Shown here one piece after another: positions 1 to 9,165 of a stretch of DNA of 64,000 nucleotides; within the stretch, counting starts at the first letter, position 1, and every line of letters starts with the position of its first letter. This DNA is from Lachnospiraceae bacterium (GTDB lineage: Bacteria; Bacillota; Clostridia; Lachnospirales; Lachnospiraceae). The notes under the pieces were generated by a model. That model was given only the letters and a program-made list of their open reading frames with translations. It searched no databases and was not told the DNA's origin. The stretch covers positions 1 through 64,000 of the forward strand of contig CAJSZQ010000005.1 of the NCBI GenBank assembly GCA_910574185.1, in the 5' to 3' direction. The translations under genes were made by a program, and so were the position numbers.

Positions 1-283
1 TAACTTACGTCTTTTTTGAGAAACAAGCCGTAGGTTTATTAAGGTTACCCTTTTCCCTGAAAATCTTTTTAAAATAACTCTTGACTATTTACCAAATTGC
101 TTTCTAAAACAGTGTAACACACATCTTTTAAAATGTACATCTATCAATTAGGTACTACAAAAAAGTACAGTACTTGTAAAATAGTTGTACAAAAGTATAA
201 TTAGTATAAATTACAAAAAACCACCTGCATGTTTACCTGTATTTACAAAAAACAGTGCGGGAATGTGGAAAGGAGATATGGTT

Positions 284-1183
284 ATGCACTACACAGGAAC
301 AATTTGGCGACCGCCGTATGAAGCGGCATCACTTTTATTAGAGGTAACGGCAGGCTGTACGCATCATAAATGCAAGTTTTGTACCTTGTATAATGATTTG
401 CCGTTCCATTTCAGAATGTCCCCTTTGGAGGATATTGAGTGTGATTTGCGGGAGGTTAAAAGGTCAACAAAAGGTTGGAACAACGGGCATATCCGTCGAG
501 CGTTTCTAACAGGGGCTAACCCATTTGTTTTGTCCTATGACAAATTAGCTGCGATTGCAGAGCTAATTCACAAGTATCTGCCATCAATAAAATCTATCGG
601 CTCATTTGCAAGGATTACAGATGTTACCCAGAAATCCAATGAGGAACTTGCCAAGTTGCAGGCTTTAGGATATGACGGCCTGACAATAGGAATTGAAACA
701 GGAGATGATGAAGCTCTGCGGTTTATGAACAAGGGATATACTTCTGCCGACATCATAGAGCAATGCCAGAGATTAGATGCAGCAGGCATTCACTACAGTT
801 TCTTTTATTTGGTAAGTATTTCTGGGGCAGGTCGTGGAGAGATTGGAGCAAAATTGACGGCTGATATATGCAACCAGATACATCCTACACTCATCGGGGC
901 AAATATGCTTACAATTTATCCCGATTCCGAACTTTATGCCGAAATACGGCGTGGGAACTGGCAGGAAGAAGGAGAAGTTGAAAAATACAAAGAAGTACGG
1001 ACGCTTATCGAAAATTTGCAGATACCTACAATCTTTGCCGCAATGGGAGCTTCCAATGCATTTCAGTTTCACGGGCATTTGCCAAAAGACAGAGAAAAGC
1101 TACTGTCATTTCTTGATGAAATTATTGGAAACGTCAGTGAAGAAGAATTACAGCGGTATAGAAAAAGTGTCTATCATCTGTAA
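284..1183 (+). CDS. radical SAM protein, function unassigned
   Basis: A 299-residue radical SAM enzyme. The Fe-S cluster motif is Cys25-x4-Cys30-x2-Cys33 (CTHHKCKFC), the CX4CX2C spacing I associate with the COG1032-like branch rather than the canonical CX3CX2C. Further on, GYDGLTIGIETGDDEAL is the usual strand-4 region of the TIM barrel, and IYPDSELYAEI follows as in YgiQ/HemN-like proteins. The frame is open from 185, but the ATG at 284 is chosen because AGGAGA lies 7 nt upstream; the ATG at 278 is too close to it. The gene stands alone, followed by a convergent gene. The substrate cannot be told from the sequence. Confidence 0.8.
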   Translation: MHYTGTIWRPPYEAASLLLEVTAGCTHHKCKFCTLYNDLPFHFRMSPLEDIECDLREVKRSTKGWNNGHIRRAFLTGANPFVLSYDKLAAIAELIHKYLPSIKSIGSFARITDVTQKSNEELAKLQALGYDGLTIGIETGDDEALRFMNKGYTSADIIEQCQRLDAAGIHYSFFYLVSISGAGRGEIGAKLTADICNQIHPTLIGANMLTIYPDSELYAEIRRGNWQEEGEVEKYKEVRTLIENLQIPTIFAAMGASNAFQFHGHLPKDREKLLSFLDEIIGNVSEEELQRYRKSVYHL

Positions 1184-1268
1184 GTGAAACACCCTGCAGA
1201 GAAAATACTCTCAGAACCATATTGTTCTTTCTTCTGAATCCAGACAGGAAAACTATCTAAAATATGAA

Positions 1269-1307
1269 AAAAGCATCCATCCCCCTCTCAGGAGCATGGA
1301 TGCTTTT
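1269..1307. terminator. bidirectional intrinsic terminator
   Basis: A perfect 12-bp stem (AAAAGCATCCAT / ATGGATGCTTTT) with a 15-nt loop. It has A and T runs on both sides and lies between the convergent radical SAM and CoA-disulfide reductase genes, so it can serve both strands. Confidence 0.85.
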
Positions 1308-1311
1308 CATA

Positions 1312-3006
1312 TTAATATCGCTCCAATCCACAGGCGGTCGCTGTTTCAATAAGACAACTGTCATGTATTACTGCATCGTAAAAGCGAAATCCACCGGAGA
1401 AATTATAGACTTCATATCCATTTCCTTCCAGAATACAAGCGGCAATATAACTTCGGAGTCCGCTTTGACAAATCACATAAACAGGCTTTGTTTTTTCAAT
1501 CTCATCCAGATGCTCCCGAAGCTCATCCACCGGAATATTTCGGAATCCTTCTATGTGTCCTCCGTCATATTCGGCAACTGTTCTGACGTCCAACAAAGTT
1601 ACGCTTCCATCGCGGGGCAGACTATCGACGTCTTTCAAATACCACTGCTTCAGGATACCTTTAGAAATATTGTCAATCATAAAGCCCGCCATATTTACAG
1701 GGTCCTTTGCAGAAGAATAAGGAGGCGCATAGGTCAAATCCAAGTCTTTTAACTGTGTTGCCCTAAGTCCTGCGTGAATAGCAGTGGCAAGCACATCAAT
1801 ACGTTTATCTACACCATCGTATCCCACAATCTGAGCGCCCAGCAAACGATACGTTTCCTTTTCAAAGACCACTTTCATGGTCATGACTTTGCCGCCGGGA
1901 TAGTATCCTGCATGGCTCATAGGAGAAAGAACAACCGTATCGACATCCAGACCAGATTTACGGGCATTTGTCTCATTAATTCCAGTCACAGCGGCAGTCA
2001 TATCGAAGACCTTTATAATGGAGCTTCCCTGGCTGCCCGGATACCGACTGTCGCCGCCGCAGATATTATCTGCAATAATCCGCCCCTGTTTGTTAGCTGG
2101 CCCCGCCAGAGAAATCAAAGCATCCTGCCCGGTCACATAGTGCTTCACCTGAACTGCATCACCTGCAGCGTAAATGTCGGGGACAGAAGTTTCCATACGG
2201 TCATTAACTACAATACTGCCCTTCATTCCCAATTCCATACCAGCTTCTTTCGCAAGTTGTGTATCTGGAACAACCCCGATAGCCAGCGCTACCATATCTG
2301 CATGCAGAGGCTTCTCATCTTTCAGCAGAACATCTATGCCGCCGTCTTTTTCTTCAAATCCTTCTACCGTATGGCCAAGAGCCAGAACCACACCATGTTT
2401 ACGCATTTCACTGTGAATAAAAGAAGCCATATCTGAATCAAATGGATTCATAAGCTGTTTCGGACGCTGTACAATCGTTACGTCCATGCCCAGTTCTCTT
2501 AAATTTTCAGCCAGTTCCAGTCCAATGAAACCACCGCCAGCCAGAACTGCCGATTTAGGATGATTCTGATTGATGTACTCTTTAATACGAAGAGTATCTT
2601 CTACCGTACGCAAAGTGAACAGTTTTTCAATACCGACGCCAGGCAACCGCGGCTGCGCAGGTTTTGCACCGGGAGAAAGAATCAGCTTATCATAAGTCTC
2701 TTCAAATTCTTCCCCACTTTCTAGATTCTTTACAAAAACTGATTTTTTTTCTGGATGAATAGCAGTAACCTCATGATGAACTTTCATGTTAATCCGAAAA
2801 CGTGAGAAAAAGCTCTCCGGAGTCTGAAGCGTCAGCTCTTCCGAATCCATAATCACATCTCCAATATAATAAGGCAGTCCACAATTTGCATAGGAAATAT
2901 ATCCCGAACGTTCAAACACAACAATTTCCGCCTTCTCGTCTAATCTGCGAATCCTTGCGGCAGCAGTCGCTCCTCCTGCCACTCCTCCCACTATTACCAC
3001 TTTCAT
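1312..3006 (-). CDS. CoA-disulfide reductase / NADH oxidase family protein with C-terminal rhodanese domain
   Basis: A 564-residue flavoprotein. The N-terminus has the FAD dinucleotide fold (VVIVGGVAGGATAAARIRR). The redox-active single cysteine, Cys42, sits in SYANCGLPYYI, the signature of CoA-disulfide reductases and NADH oxidases. A second Rossmann motif (AVLAGGGFIGLELAENL) binds NAD(P)H, and the FAD tail motif is DIYAAGDAVQ. The last ~90 residues form a rhodanese domain with the loop CQSGLRS. This is the CoADR-RHD architecture, which reduces CoA disulfides, polysulfide or persulfide. The start at 3006 is preceded by AGGTGGAG; the longer open frame is rejected. It begins one base after a small rhodanese gene, so the two form an operon concerned with sulfane sulfur or thiol redox balance. 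Confidence 0.88.
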   Translation of the reverse strand: MKVVIVGGVAGGATAAARIRRLDEKAEIVVFERSGYISYANCGLPYYIGDVIMDSEELTLQTPESFFSRFRINMKVHHEVTAIHPEKKSVFVKNLESGEEFEETYDKLILSPGAKPAQPRLPGVGIEKLFTLRTVEDTLRIKEYINQNHPKSAVLAGGGFIGLELAENLRELGMDVTIVQRPKQLMNPFDSDMASFIHSEMRKHGVVLALGHTVEGFEEKDGGIDVLLKDEKPLHADMVALAIGVVPDTQLAKEAGMELGMKGSIVVNDRMETSVPDIYAAGDAVQVKHYVTGQDALISLAGPANKQGRIIADNICGGDSRYPGSQGSSIIKVFDMTAAVTGINETNARKSGLDVDTVVLSPMSHAGYYPGGKVMTMKVVFEKETYRLLGAQIVGYDGVDKRIDVLATAIHAGLRATQLKDLDLTYAPPYSSAKDPVNMAGFMIDNISKGILKQWYLKDVDSLPRDGSVTLLDVRTVAEYDGGHIEGFRNIPVDELREHLDEIEKTKPVYVICQSGLRSYIAACILEGNGYEVYNFSGGFRFYDAVIHDSCLIETATACGLERY

Positions 3007-3007
3007 C

Positions 3008-3328
3008 TTATCGCTCCACCTTTCCTGAATATGCGGCAATACCGCCAATATTATTTACATTTGTATATCCCATGCGCCGCAGCATATTTACGGCCTGACT
3101 GCTTCTGGAGCCTGAATAACAATAGACATACAAAGGTGTCTCTTTGCTTCTGACTACCGACGCAACTTTATCTATCTTTTGCAGCGCTACATTTTTACTT
3201 TCAGGAATATGTCCCTCCTGATATTCCTGCGGAGTACGAACATCCAGCAATACAGCATCTGATACTGTACGATATTCTTTTATTCCCTGATTAATATCCT
3301 TATGTTTAAAAATATCAAAAATTCCCAT
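3008..3328 (-). CDS. single-domain rhodanese-like protein
   Basis: A 106-residue rhodanese with the active-site loop CYSGSRSSQAV, which resembles PspE/GlpE-type sulfurtransferases. The preceding motif VLLDVRTPQEYQEGHIPES is the standard CH2A region. The ATG at 3328 lies 7 nt after AGGAGG; the GTG nine bases upstream overlaps the ribosome-binding site and is rejected. It is the first gene of a two-gene operon with the CoA-disulfide reductase and probably passes or receives persulfide sulfur together with it (inference from context). Confidence 0.85.
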   Translation of the reverse strand: MGIFDIFKHKDINQGIKEYRTVSDAVLLDVRTPQEYQEGHIPESKNVALQKIDKVASVVRSKETPLYVYCYSGSRSSQAVNMLRRMGYTNVNNIGGIAAYSGKVER

Positions 3329-3379
3329 ATCTGTCACCCTCCTCGATTTTGTGACTATAATATATCACGAATTTTCTAA

Positions 3380-4276
3380 TTATTCTGTGACGTAGTCACT
3401 CTGTAATATTGCCGTCTTCTGTTTTATCTTCCTCCGATATTCCGATGGTGAAAATCCCTTTTGTTTATGAAATATTCTGCTAAAATACAGCGGATTCTCA
3501 TACCCTACAATATGTCCAATCTCCGTTATCGAATAGGTTGTTGTTTCCAGCAAAGCCTGGGCATTGGTTATCCGTATAGATACAATATACTGCATCGGCG
3601 TAGTTCCAATATATTCTTTAAAATTGCGAATAAACCAACTCACACTCATACCCCTGGACCGGGCATATTCTTCAATATTGATATCCGCATTATAGTGATC
3701 ATTAAAAAACTGGGCGGCCATATCTATCTCCTGCTCCAAATACTCATTCTTCAATACATGCTTCTTCGTAATATGCCTGTGAATCAGAATAAAGAGATGC
3801 TTAAGAAGAAGAACTAACATTTCCTGATAATCCTCCCGACACTGCTGAAGTTCGGAAATCATTCTCTTAAATATCCGCTCATATTCCAGAGAAGTCCCGG
3901 TATAGAATACCCGCATATCATCTCGAATCCCATAACTTCTCAAAATATTCGTTACATTTCCCCCTGTAAAATGAACCCAGTATACTTCTGTCTGGTCAGA
4001 AGCATAATATTCATACTTCTGAAATTGCTTCGGCCGAAACAGCACCATATTCCCAGCGGTAACCACAGTATCATTTTCTGCATTGTCAAAATGAAAATGC
4101 GCGCTCCCCGCAGACACATAGATAATCTGAAAATCCAGTCTTCCCCTTGGGCGGTAAGTGGGAAGTCTTGGATGCTTATAAAGTCTGTAAGTTCCACAGC
4201 TTCCAACAATTAACGGTTTTGATTTATCCTTAAAATGCAAATGAGAATTATTTAAATATCCCGAATTCATATACAT
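3380..4276 (-). CDS. AraC-family transcriptional regulator, probable lactose/galactoside operon activator
   Basis: A 298-residue regulator. The N-terminal ~150 residues look like an AraC-type cupin that binds the effector (RGRLDFQIIYVSAGSAHF, GNMVLFRPKQFQKYEYYASDQTEVYWVHF). The C-terminal ~100 residues carry two helix-turn-helices, with the signature IGHIVGYENPLYFSRIFHKQKGFSPSEYR. It is divergent from the beta-galactosidase and symporter genes across a 217-bp gap, the arrangement of MsmR/RafR-like activators of sugar operons. The inducer is presumably a galactoside; this is inferred from the neighbours. AGGGGG lies 8 nt before the ATG. Confidence 0.88.
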   Translation of the reverse strand: MYMNSGYLNNSHLHFKDKSKPLIVGSCGTYRLYKHPRLPTYRPRGRLDFQIIYVSAGSAHFHFDNAENDTVVTAGNMVLFRPKQFQKYEYYASDQTEVYWVHFTGGNVTNILRSYGIRDDMRVFYTGTSLEYERIFKRMISELQQCREDYQEMLVLLLKHLFILIHRHITKKHVLKNEYLEQEIDMAAQFFNDHYNADINIEEYARSRGMSVSWFIRNFKEYIGTTPMQYIVSIRITNAQALLETTTYSITEIGHIVGYENPLYFSRIFHKQKGFSPSEYRRKIKQKTAILQSDYVTE

Positions 4277-4345
4277 AGCCGGTTCCCCCTAGAATCCATT
4301 TTTCTTATTGTATCATTTTGTGCATGTTTTGTCCAATTGCGTTTA

Positions 4346-4375
4346 TAGACTTTAGCTCAGAAGATTTTATATAAT
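4346..4375 (+). promoter_or_regulatory. possible sigma-A promoter of the beta-galactosidase operon
   Basis: In the divergent gap there is a perfect TATAAT (4370-4375). A TAGACT hexamer lies 18 nt upstream and matches 4 of 6 positions of TTGACA. I see no clear AraC-type direct-repeat operator by eye. Confidence 0.4.
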
Positions 4376-4493
4376 AAGTCCAGAAAATATAAAGAGAATA
4401 TGTATATGTTTCGCTCGAAGCAAGAGGAAGAAAAAGAAGAAGAAAAACTGGCAAAACAAAAAAATGTATATGAAAGAAAAGGAGGTTACAAAG

Positions 4494-7400
4494 ATGATAG
4501 TACCAAAACATTATGAGAATCCAAAGATTCTCCATGAGGGAACCATGCCTGCCAGAGCATACTACATCCCGGCGTCAAAAAGAATGAATAATCTGGTAGA
4601 ACATCGGGAAGAGTCCGACCGAATCCAATTCCTTAACGGAATTTGGAAATTCCAATACTTTGAAAGCATTTACGATGTAGAAGAACCCTTTTTTGAACCC
4701 GGTTACCATACATCGGATTTTGATAAATTGACGGTTCCCGGCGTCTGGCAGATGTCCGGATACGATACCCACCAGTATACCAATATCCGGTATCCCTTCC
4801 CCTTTGACCCGCCCTATGTTCCACAAGACATTCCATGCGGCGCTTATATTTACGAATTTGATTACCGGAAAGATTCAAAAGCGCCAAAAGCATACTTAAA
4901 TTTCGAGGGCGTCGATTCCTGTTTTTATCTGTGGGTCAACGGCTCCTATGTCGGATATAGCCAGGTATCCCATGCTACCAGCGAATTTGACGTTACATCC
5001 TTGTTAAAAGACGGAAAAAATATCCTGGCGGTTCTTGTTTTAAAATGGTGCGACGGCAGTTACTTAGAAGACCAGGACAAATTTCGTATGAGCGGAATTT
5101 TTCGGGATGTATATCTGTTAAAGCGACCAGAACTATGCATAAGAGATTACCACATTACAACTTCAGTCAGCACAGATAAAGCAGAAGCCAAATTAAATTT
5201 TTCTTATATCGGTCAGCCAATTGATACCAAAGTCACTCTATATAATCAGCATAATCATATCATGGCCTCCGGCAAAGTCACATTAAACCACATTTCCTTA
5301 ACAATTAAAAATCCAGATTTATGGAGCGCAGAACGCCCCCATTTATATACCCTTGTCATCGAAACAACAGATGAAACCATTACAGATTATATTGGTTTCC
5401 GAACGATTCAAATTAAAAATAAGATTCTTTATTTGAATGGTCAGAAGATAAAATTCCATGGTGTAAACCGCCATGACTTCGACCCTGTTACCGGCTCTTC
5501 TGTTAATATCACGCAGATTATGAAAGACCTTACGATGATGAAACAGCATAATTTCAATGCAATTCGCTCCAGCCATTATCCGAATGCGCCATATTTTTAT
5601 CAATTATGCGATAAATACGGTTTTATGGTTATAAATGAAGCAGATATCGAAGCCCATGGCCCTTTCATGCTGTATTACAAAGAGGATACGGACTATAACC
5701 GTTTCAAAGGCTGGAACAAACAGATTGCAGATAATCCTCTCTGGGAAGAATCCATCATGGACCGAGTTCAGCTTATGGTGCAGCGAGACAAAAACCGTCC
5801 CTGTATACTGATATGGTCTATGGGAAATGAGAGCGCCTACGGCTGCAATTTTGAAAAAGCGCTGCAGTGGACCAAAGAATTTGACTCAGACAGAATTACA
5901 CATTATGAAAGTGCAAGATATCGTAATTATGACGTGACTTACAATTATCAGAACCTTGACTTATACAGCAGAATGTATCCTTCCTTAGATGAAATAGAAG
6001 AATATCTCGAAAAAGATGCATCCAAGCCATTCTTATTAGTGGAATACTGCCACTCAATGGGTAACGGTCCTGGAGATTTTGAAGATTATTTTCAACTTAT
6101 AGAAAGTCATGACATCATGTGCGGCGGATTTGTCTGGGAATGGTGCGATCACGCAATTGATAATGGAAAAGCAGAAAACGGCAAAACAAAATATCTTTAC
6201 GGCGGTGATTTTGGAGAAATCATTCACGACGGAAATTTCTGTATGGACGGACTGGTTTATCCGAATCGCAAGCCGCACACAGGGCTTTTAGAATACAAAA
6301 ATGTTCACCGGCCGGCAAGAGTTGTTTCCTATGATGCAAAATCAAGAGAGCTAAAGCTTCATAACTATCTGGATTTCATCGATTTACAGGATTATGCGGC
6401 CATTCGTTACGAAGTAACCTGCGACGGTATCTGCATATGCACAGGCAGTATACCCTCCTTTTCTATTGCTCCTCACTGTGAGAACACTGTAAAGTTAGAC
6501 ATTATTATTCCAAGAATTGGAAGGGTTTATTTGAAAATTATCTATCTTCTTCGGAAAGAATCGCCATTAGTTCCGGCAGGTCATATTCTTGGATTTGACG
6601 AACTTCTTCTCGATAATGAAGATGGAAGAAACTTAACCGCCATGGAATGGTTAAACCAGAAAACTAATACCAGAACAGCAATAACTGTAACAGAAACTGA
6701 TTATAATATCACACTTAAAGGTAAAGACTTCCGCTACGTTTACAATAAAAGAAATGGCATGTTTGAAAGTCTAATCTTCTCTGAAAAAGAATATTTGGAA
6801 AAAACCATGGAAATTAATATTTGGAGAGCTCCGACAGATAATGATATGTATATCCAAAAAGAATGGAAAAAAGCTCATTATCACAATGCTTGTTTAAGGG
6901 CATATGATTCGTCCATAACCCGGTGTGAAAACAGTGTCGTAATCTCAACTTGCATGTCTCTTTCAGCCCCTTCTCTGCAACGTATCCTGGATATACAGGC
7001 TTCCTGGACTATCGATAATAATGGAGGTATCTATGCAAAAATGAAGGTTACCAAAGATGAAATATTTCCTGCACTGCCAAGATTCGGAATACGGTTATTT
7101 CTTCCTGAAGAATTTGAAACAGTTTCCTATTATGGTTTTGGGCCTTTTGAGAGCTATGCTGACAAACACAGAGCTTCCAGCCATGGATTATATTCTGCAA
7201 AAGTTACGGAACTGCATGAGGATTATATTTATCCTCAAGAAAATGGCAATCACTTCGACTGCGACTATGTAGAAATCAATAATGGAAAACTTGGTCTGAC
7301 AGCAGTTTCTACAAGTAGATTTTCCTTTCATGCATCATCATTTACACAAGAGGAATTAGAGAAGAAATCTCATCATTTCGAGCTGGAGAAATCAGATAAT

Positions 7401-7532
7401 ACCATATTCTGTTTGGATTATGCTTTAAATGGAATTGGCTCTAACAGCTGCGGACCGGATGTACTGGAAAAATATTCTTTCTATGATACAGACTTTTGTT
7501 TTCAATTTAAGTTAATACCATTCCTGCTATAA
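4494..7532 (+). CDS. lacZ: beta-galactosidase, glycoside hydrolase family 2 (LacZ type)
   Basis: A 1012-residue GH2 enzyme that hydrolyses terminal beta-galactosides such as lactose. The order is a sugar-binding jelly roll, an Ig-like domain, the TIM barrel, a second Ig-like domain and the large C-terminal beta-sandwich of LacZ-type enzymes. The acid/base is Glu446 in IWSMGNESAYG, and the nucleophile is Glu517 in LLVEYCHSMGNGPG. The motif FHGVNRHDFDP is also present. The length matches E. coli LacZ (about 1020). The ATG at 4494 has GGAGG 8 nt upstream; an ATG 30 bp earlier lacks one. No signal peptide is seen, so it is cytoplasmic. A symporter follows and an AraC regulator is divergent: import first, hydrolysis inside. 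Confidence 0.95.
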   Translation: MIVPKHYENPKILHEGTMPARAYYIPASKRMNNLVEHREESDRIQFLNGIWKFQYFESIYDVEEPFFEPGYHTSDFDKLTVPGVWQMSGYDTHQYTNIRYPFPFDPPYVPQDIPCGAYIYEFDYRKDSKAPKAYLNFEGVDSCFYLWVNGSYVGYSQVSHATSEFDVTSLLKDGKNILAVLVLKWCDGSYLEDQDKFRMSGIFRDVYLLKRPELCIRDYHITTSVSTDKAEAKLNFSYIGQPIDTKVTLYNQHNHIMASGKVTLNHISLTIKNPDLWSAERPHLYTLVIETTDETITDYIGFRTIQIKNKILYLNGQKIKFHGVNRHDFDPVTGSSVNITQIMKDLTMMKQHNFNAIRSSHYPNAPYFYQLCDKYGFMVINEADIEAHGPFMLYYKEDTDYNRFKGWNKQIADNPLWEESIMDRVQLMVQRDKNRPCILIWSMGNESAYGCNFEKALQWTKEFDSDRITHYESARYRNYDVTYNYQNLDLYSRMYPSLDEIEEYLEKDASKPFLLVEYCHSMGNGPGDFEDYFQLIESHDIMCGGFVWEWCDHAIDNGKAENGKTKYLYGGDFGEIIHDGNFCMDGLVYPNRKPHTGLLEYKNVHRPARVVSYDAKSRELKLHNYLDFIDLQDYAAIRYEVTCDGICICTGSIPSFSIAPHCENTVKLDIIIPRIGRVYLKIIYLLRKESPLVPAGHILGFDELLLDNEDGRNLTAMEWLNQKTNTRTAITVTETDYNITLKGKDFRYVYNKRNGMFESLIFSEKEYLEKTMEINIWRAPTDNDMYIQKEWKKAHYHNACLRAYDSSITRCENSVVISTCMSLSAPSLQRILDIQASWTIDNNGGIYAKMKVTKDEIFPALPRFGIRLFLPEEFETVSYYGFGPFESYADKHRASSHGLYSAKVTELHEDYIYPQENGNHFDCDYVEINNGKLGLTAVSTSRFSFHASSFTQEELEKKSHHFELEKSDNTIFCLDYALNGIGSNSCGPDVLEKYSFYDTDFCFQFKLIPFLL

Positions 7533-7659
7533 CGAATATAATTTAACTTATCCAAAACGTTTTAATTTACATAATATACAATTTACCCTGCCGGGATAAA
7601 CAGATTTCGTCCGATAAGGTTCAGCTACAATATATTAAAAAACAAGGAGAAAAACATAT

Positions 7660-9027
7660 ATGAAAGAAAAAACATATTTAAAATGGTATAACAAAGTTGG
7701 TTATGGTTCTGGAGATATTGCCGGTAATGTAGTCTACGCCTTTTTATCCTCCTTTGTAATGATTTACTTAACTAACACCATCGGCCTCTCTGCAGGTATC
7801 GTAGGTTCACTTATTGCCGTTTCAAAATTATTTGATGGTTTTACAGATATTTTCTTTGGCGCAATGATTGATAAGACCCACAGCAAACTTGGAAAAGCAA
7901 GGCCCTGGATGCTATACGGCTATATTGGTTGTGCGGTTACGCTGGCGGCAATTTTCGCAATACCTGCTAACCTGGGCTCTACCGCGCAATATGCATGGTT
8001 TTTCATTGCTTATACGTTGTTAAACGGCGTATTTTATACTGCAAATAATATTGCTTATTCCGCTCTTACCTCCTTAGTTACAAAAAATAGCAAAGAAAGA
8101 GTACAAATGGGCTCTTATCGGTTTATCTTCGCATTTTCTACAAGTTTACTGATTCAGTCCATTACAATTGGATTGGTTGCTAAATTCGGAGGCGGAGCAG
8201 CAGCCTGGAGAACTGTAGCGATTATCTATGCAATTCTGGGTCTCTTAATCAATACAATCTCTGCCCTTTCTGTAAAAGAGCTCCCGGAAGAAGAGCTCAA
8301 TGAAAAAAAAGATAACCAGTCTGAAGAAGAGCATTTTGGCTTAGTAGAAGCTTTCCATCTTCTTATTGCCAACAAATTTTATCTGATGATTTGCGGCGTA
8401 TATATTCTTCAGCAGCTCTATGGAGCTATGATTAATTCGGGAATTTATTACATGACCTATGTATTGAAAAATGAAAACCTCTACGGCGTATTTTCATGGG
8501 CTTTTAATATCCCATTAATTATTGCACTAATTTTTACTCCTACTCTGGTAGGAAAATGGAAAGGAATGTATAAACTCAATTTGCGGGGTTATATCATTGC
8601 CGTTATAGGAAGAGCTCTTGTGGTAGTTGCCGGCTACATAGGCAGCGTGCCTTTGATGCTGGCGTTTACGGCGCTGGCTGCGCTTGGACAGGGTCCATGG
8701 CAGGGGGATATGAATGCAGTCATTGCGTCCTGTTCCGAATACACATTTTTAACAAAAGGAAAAAGAGTAGATGGAACCATGTATTCTTGTACTTCCCTGG
8801 GCGTAAAGCTTGGCGGCGGTCTGGGAACTGCGGCTGCCGGTTGGCTCCTTGAATTTAGCAAATTTGACGGCACTTTGGCAGTTCAGCCTGAATCCTGTAT
8901 CAATATGCTGCATATTATGTATTTATGGATTCCCCTGATTATCAATGTGATTATTATGCTGATACTTTCTAGAATGAATGTAGAAGGTGCAAATGCAAAG
9001 ATAAAAGCAGAAAAGGGACTAGTGTAG
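7660..9027 (+). CDS. GPH-family glycoside:cation symporter
   Basis: A 455-residue membrane protein with about 12 hydrophobic segments and the MelB/GPH signature near the first cytoplasmic loop (DGFTDIFFGAMIDKTHSKLGKARPW). GPH transporters (MelB, LacS, UidB, XynB) import glycosides with Na+ or H+. There is no C-terminal IIA domain as in LacS. It lies 127 bp after the beta-galactosidase with its own AAGGAG site, so lactose or another galactoside is the expected substrate; this is inferred from context. The gap before it holds no gene. Confidence 0.9.
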   Translation: MKEKTYLKWYNKVGYGSGDIAGNVVYAFLSSFVMIYLTNTIGLSAGIVGSLIAVSKLFDGFTDIFFGAMIDKTHSKLGKARPWMLYGYIGCAVTLAAIFAIPANLGSTAQYAWFFIAYTLLNGVFYTANNIAYSALTSLVTKNSKERVQMGSYRFIFAFSTSLLIQSITIGLVAKFGGGAAAWRTVAIIYAILGLLINTISALSVKELPEEELNEKKDNQSEEEHFGLVEAFHLLIANKFYLMICGVYILQQLYGAMINSGIYYMTYVLKNENLYGVFSWAFNIPLIIALIFTPTLVGKWKGMYKLNLRGYIIAVIGRALVVVAGYIGSVPLMLAFTALAALGQGPWQGDMNAVIASCSEYTFLTKGKRVDGTMYSCTSLGVKLGGGLGTAAAGWLLEFSKFDGTLAVQPESCINMLHIMYLWIPLIINVIIMLILSRMNVEGANAKIKAEKGLV

Positions 9028-9110
9028 TGTAATCATCTTAAAACGCAGAAATTTTTTTATCAGACGAAGTCCACCCAAGGAGGCTGTCGGTTAATAGACA
9101 TTCATGAACA

Positions 9111-9138
9111 GGGGAAGCCGGCTAATGCCGATTTCCCC
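9111..9138 (+). terminator. stem-loop, likely end of the lacZ operon
   Basis: GGGGAA and TTCCCC enclose an inner CGGC/GCCG stem with a TAAT loop. There is no good T-run after it, so it may be a weak or bidirectional terminator between the symporter gene and the convergent gene at 9166. Confidence 0.45.
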
Positions 9139-9165
9139 TTGGCTTGTGTAAACGATAGATTTCGT

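Noticed and set aside
1264-1752. 162-residue plus-strand open frame over the CoA-disulfide reductase
   Set aside because: It is antisense to a well-supported flavoprotein gene and begins inside the terminator hairpin.
7566-7620. Short similar motifs (GATTTCGTCCGATAAGG type) at ~7603, 9160 and 11485
   Set aside because: They share only about 10-15 bases each and no larger context, so they may be chance similarity; I do not call them a repeat family.
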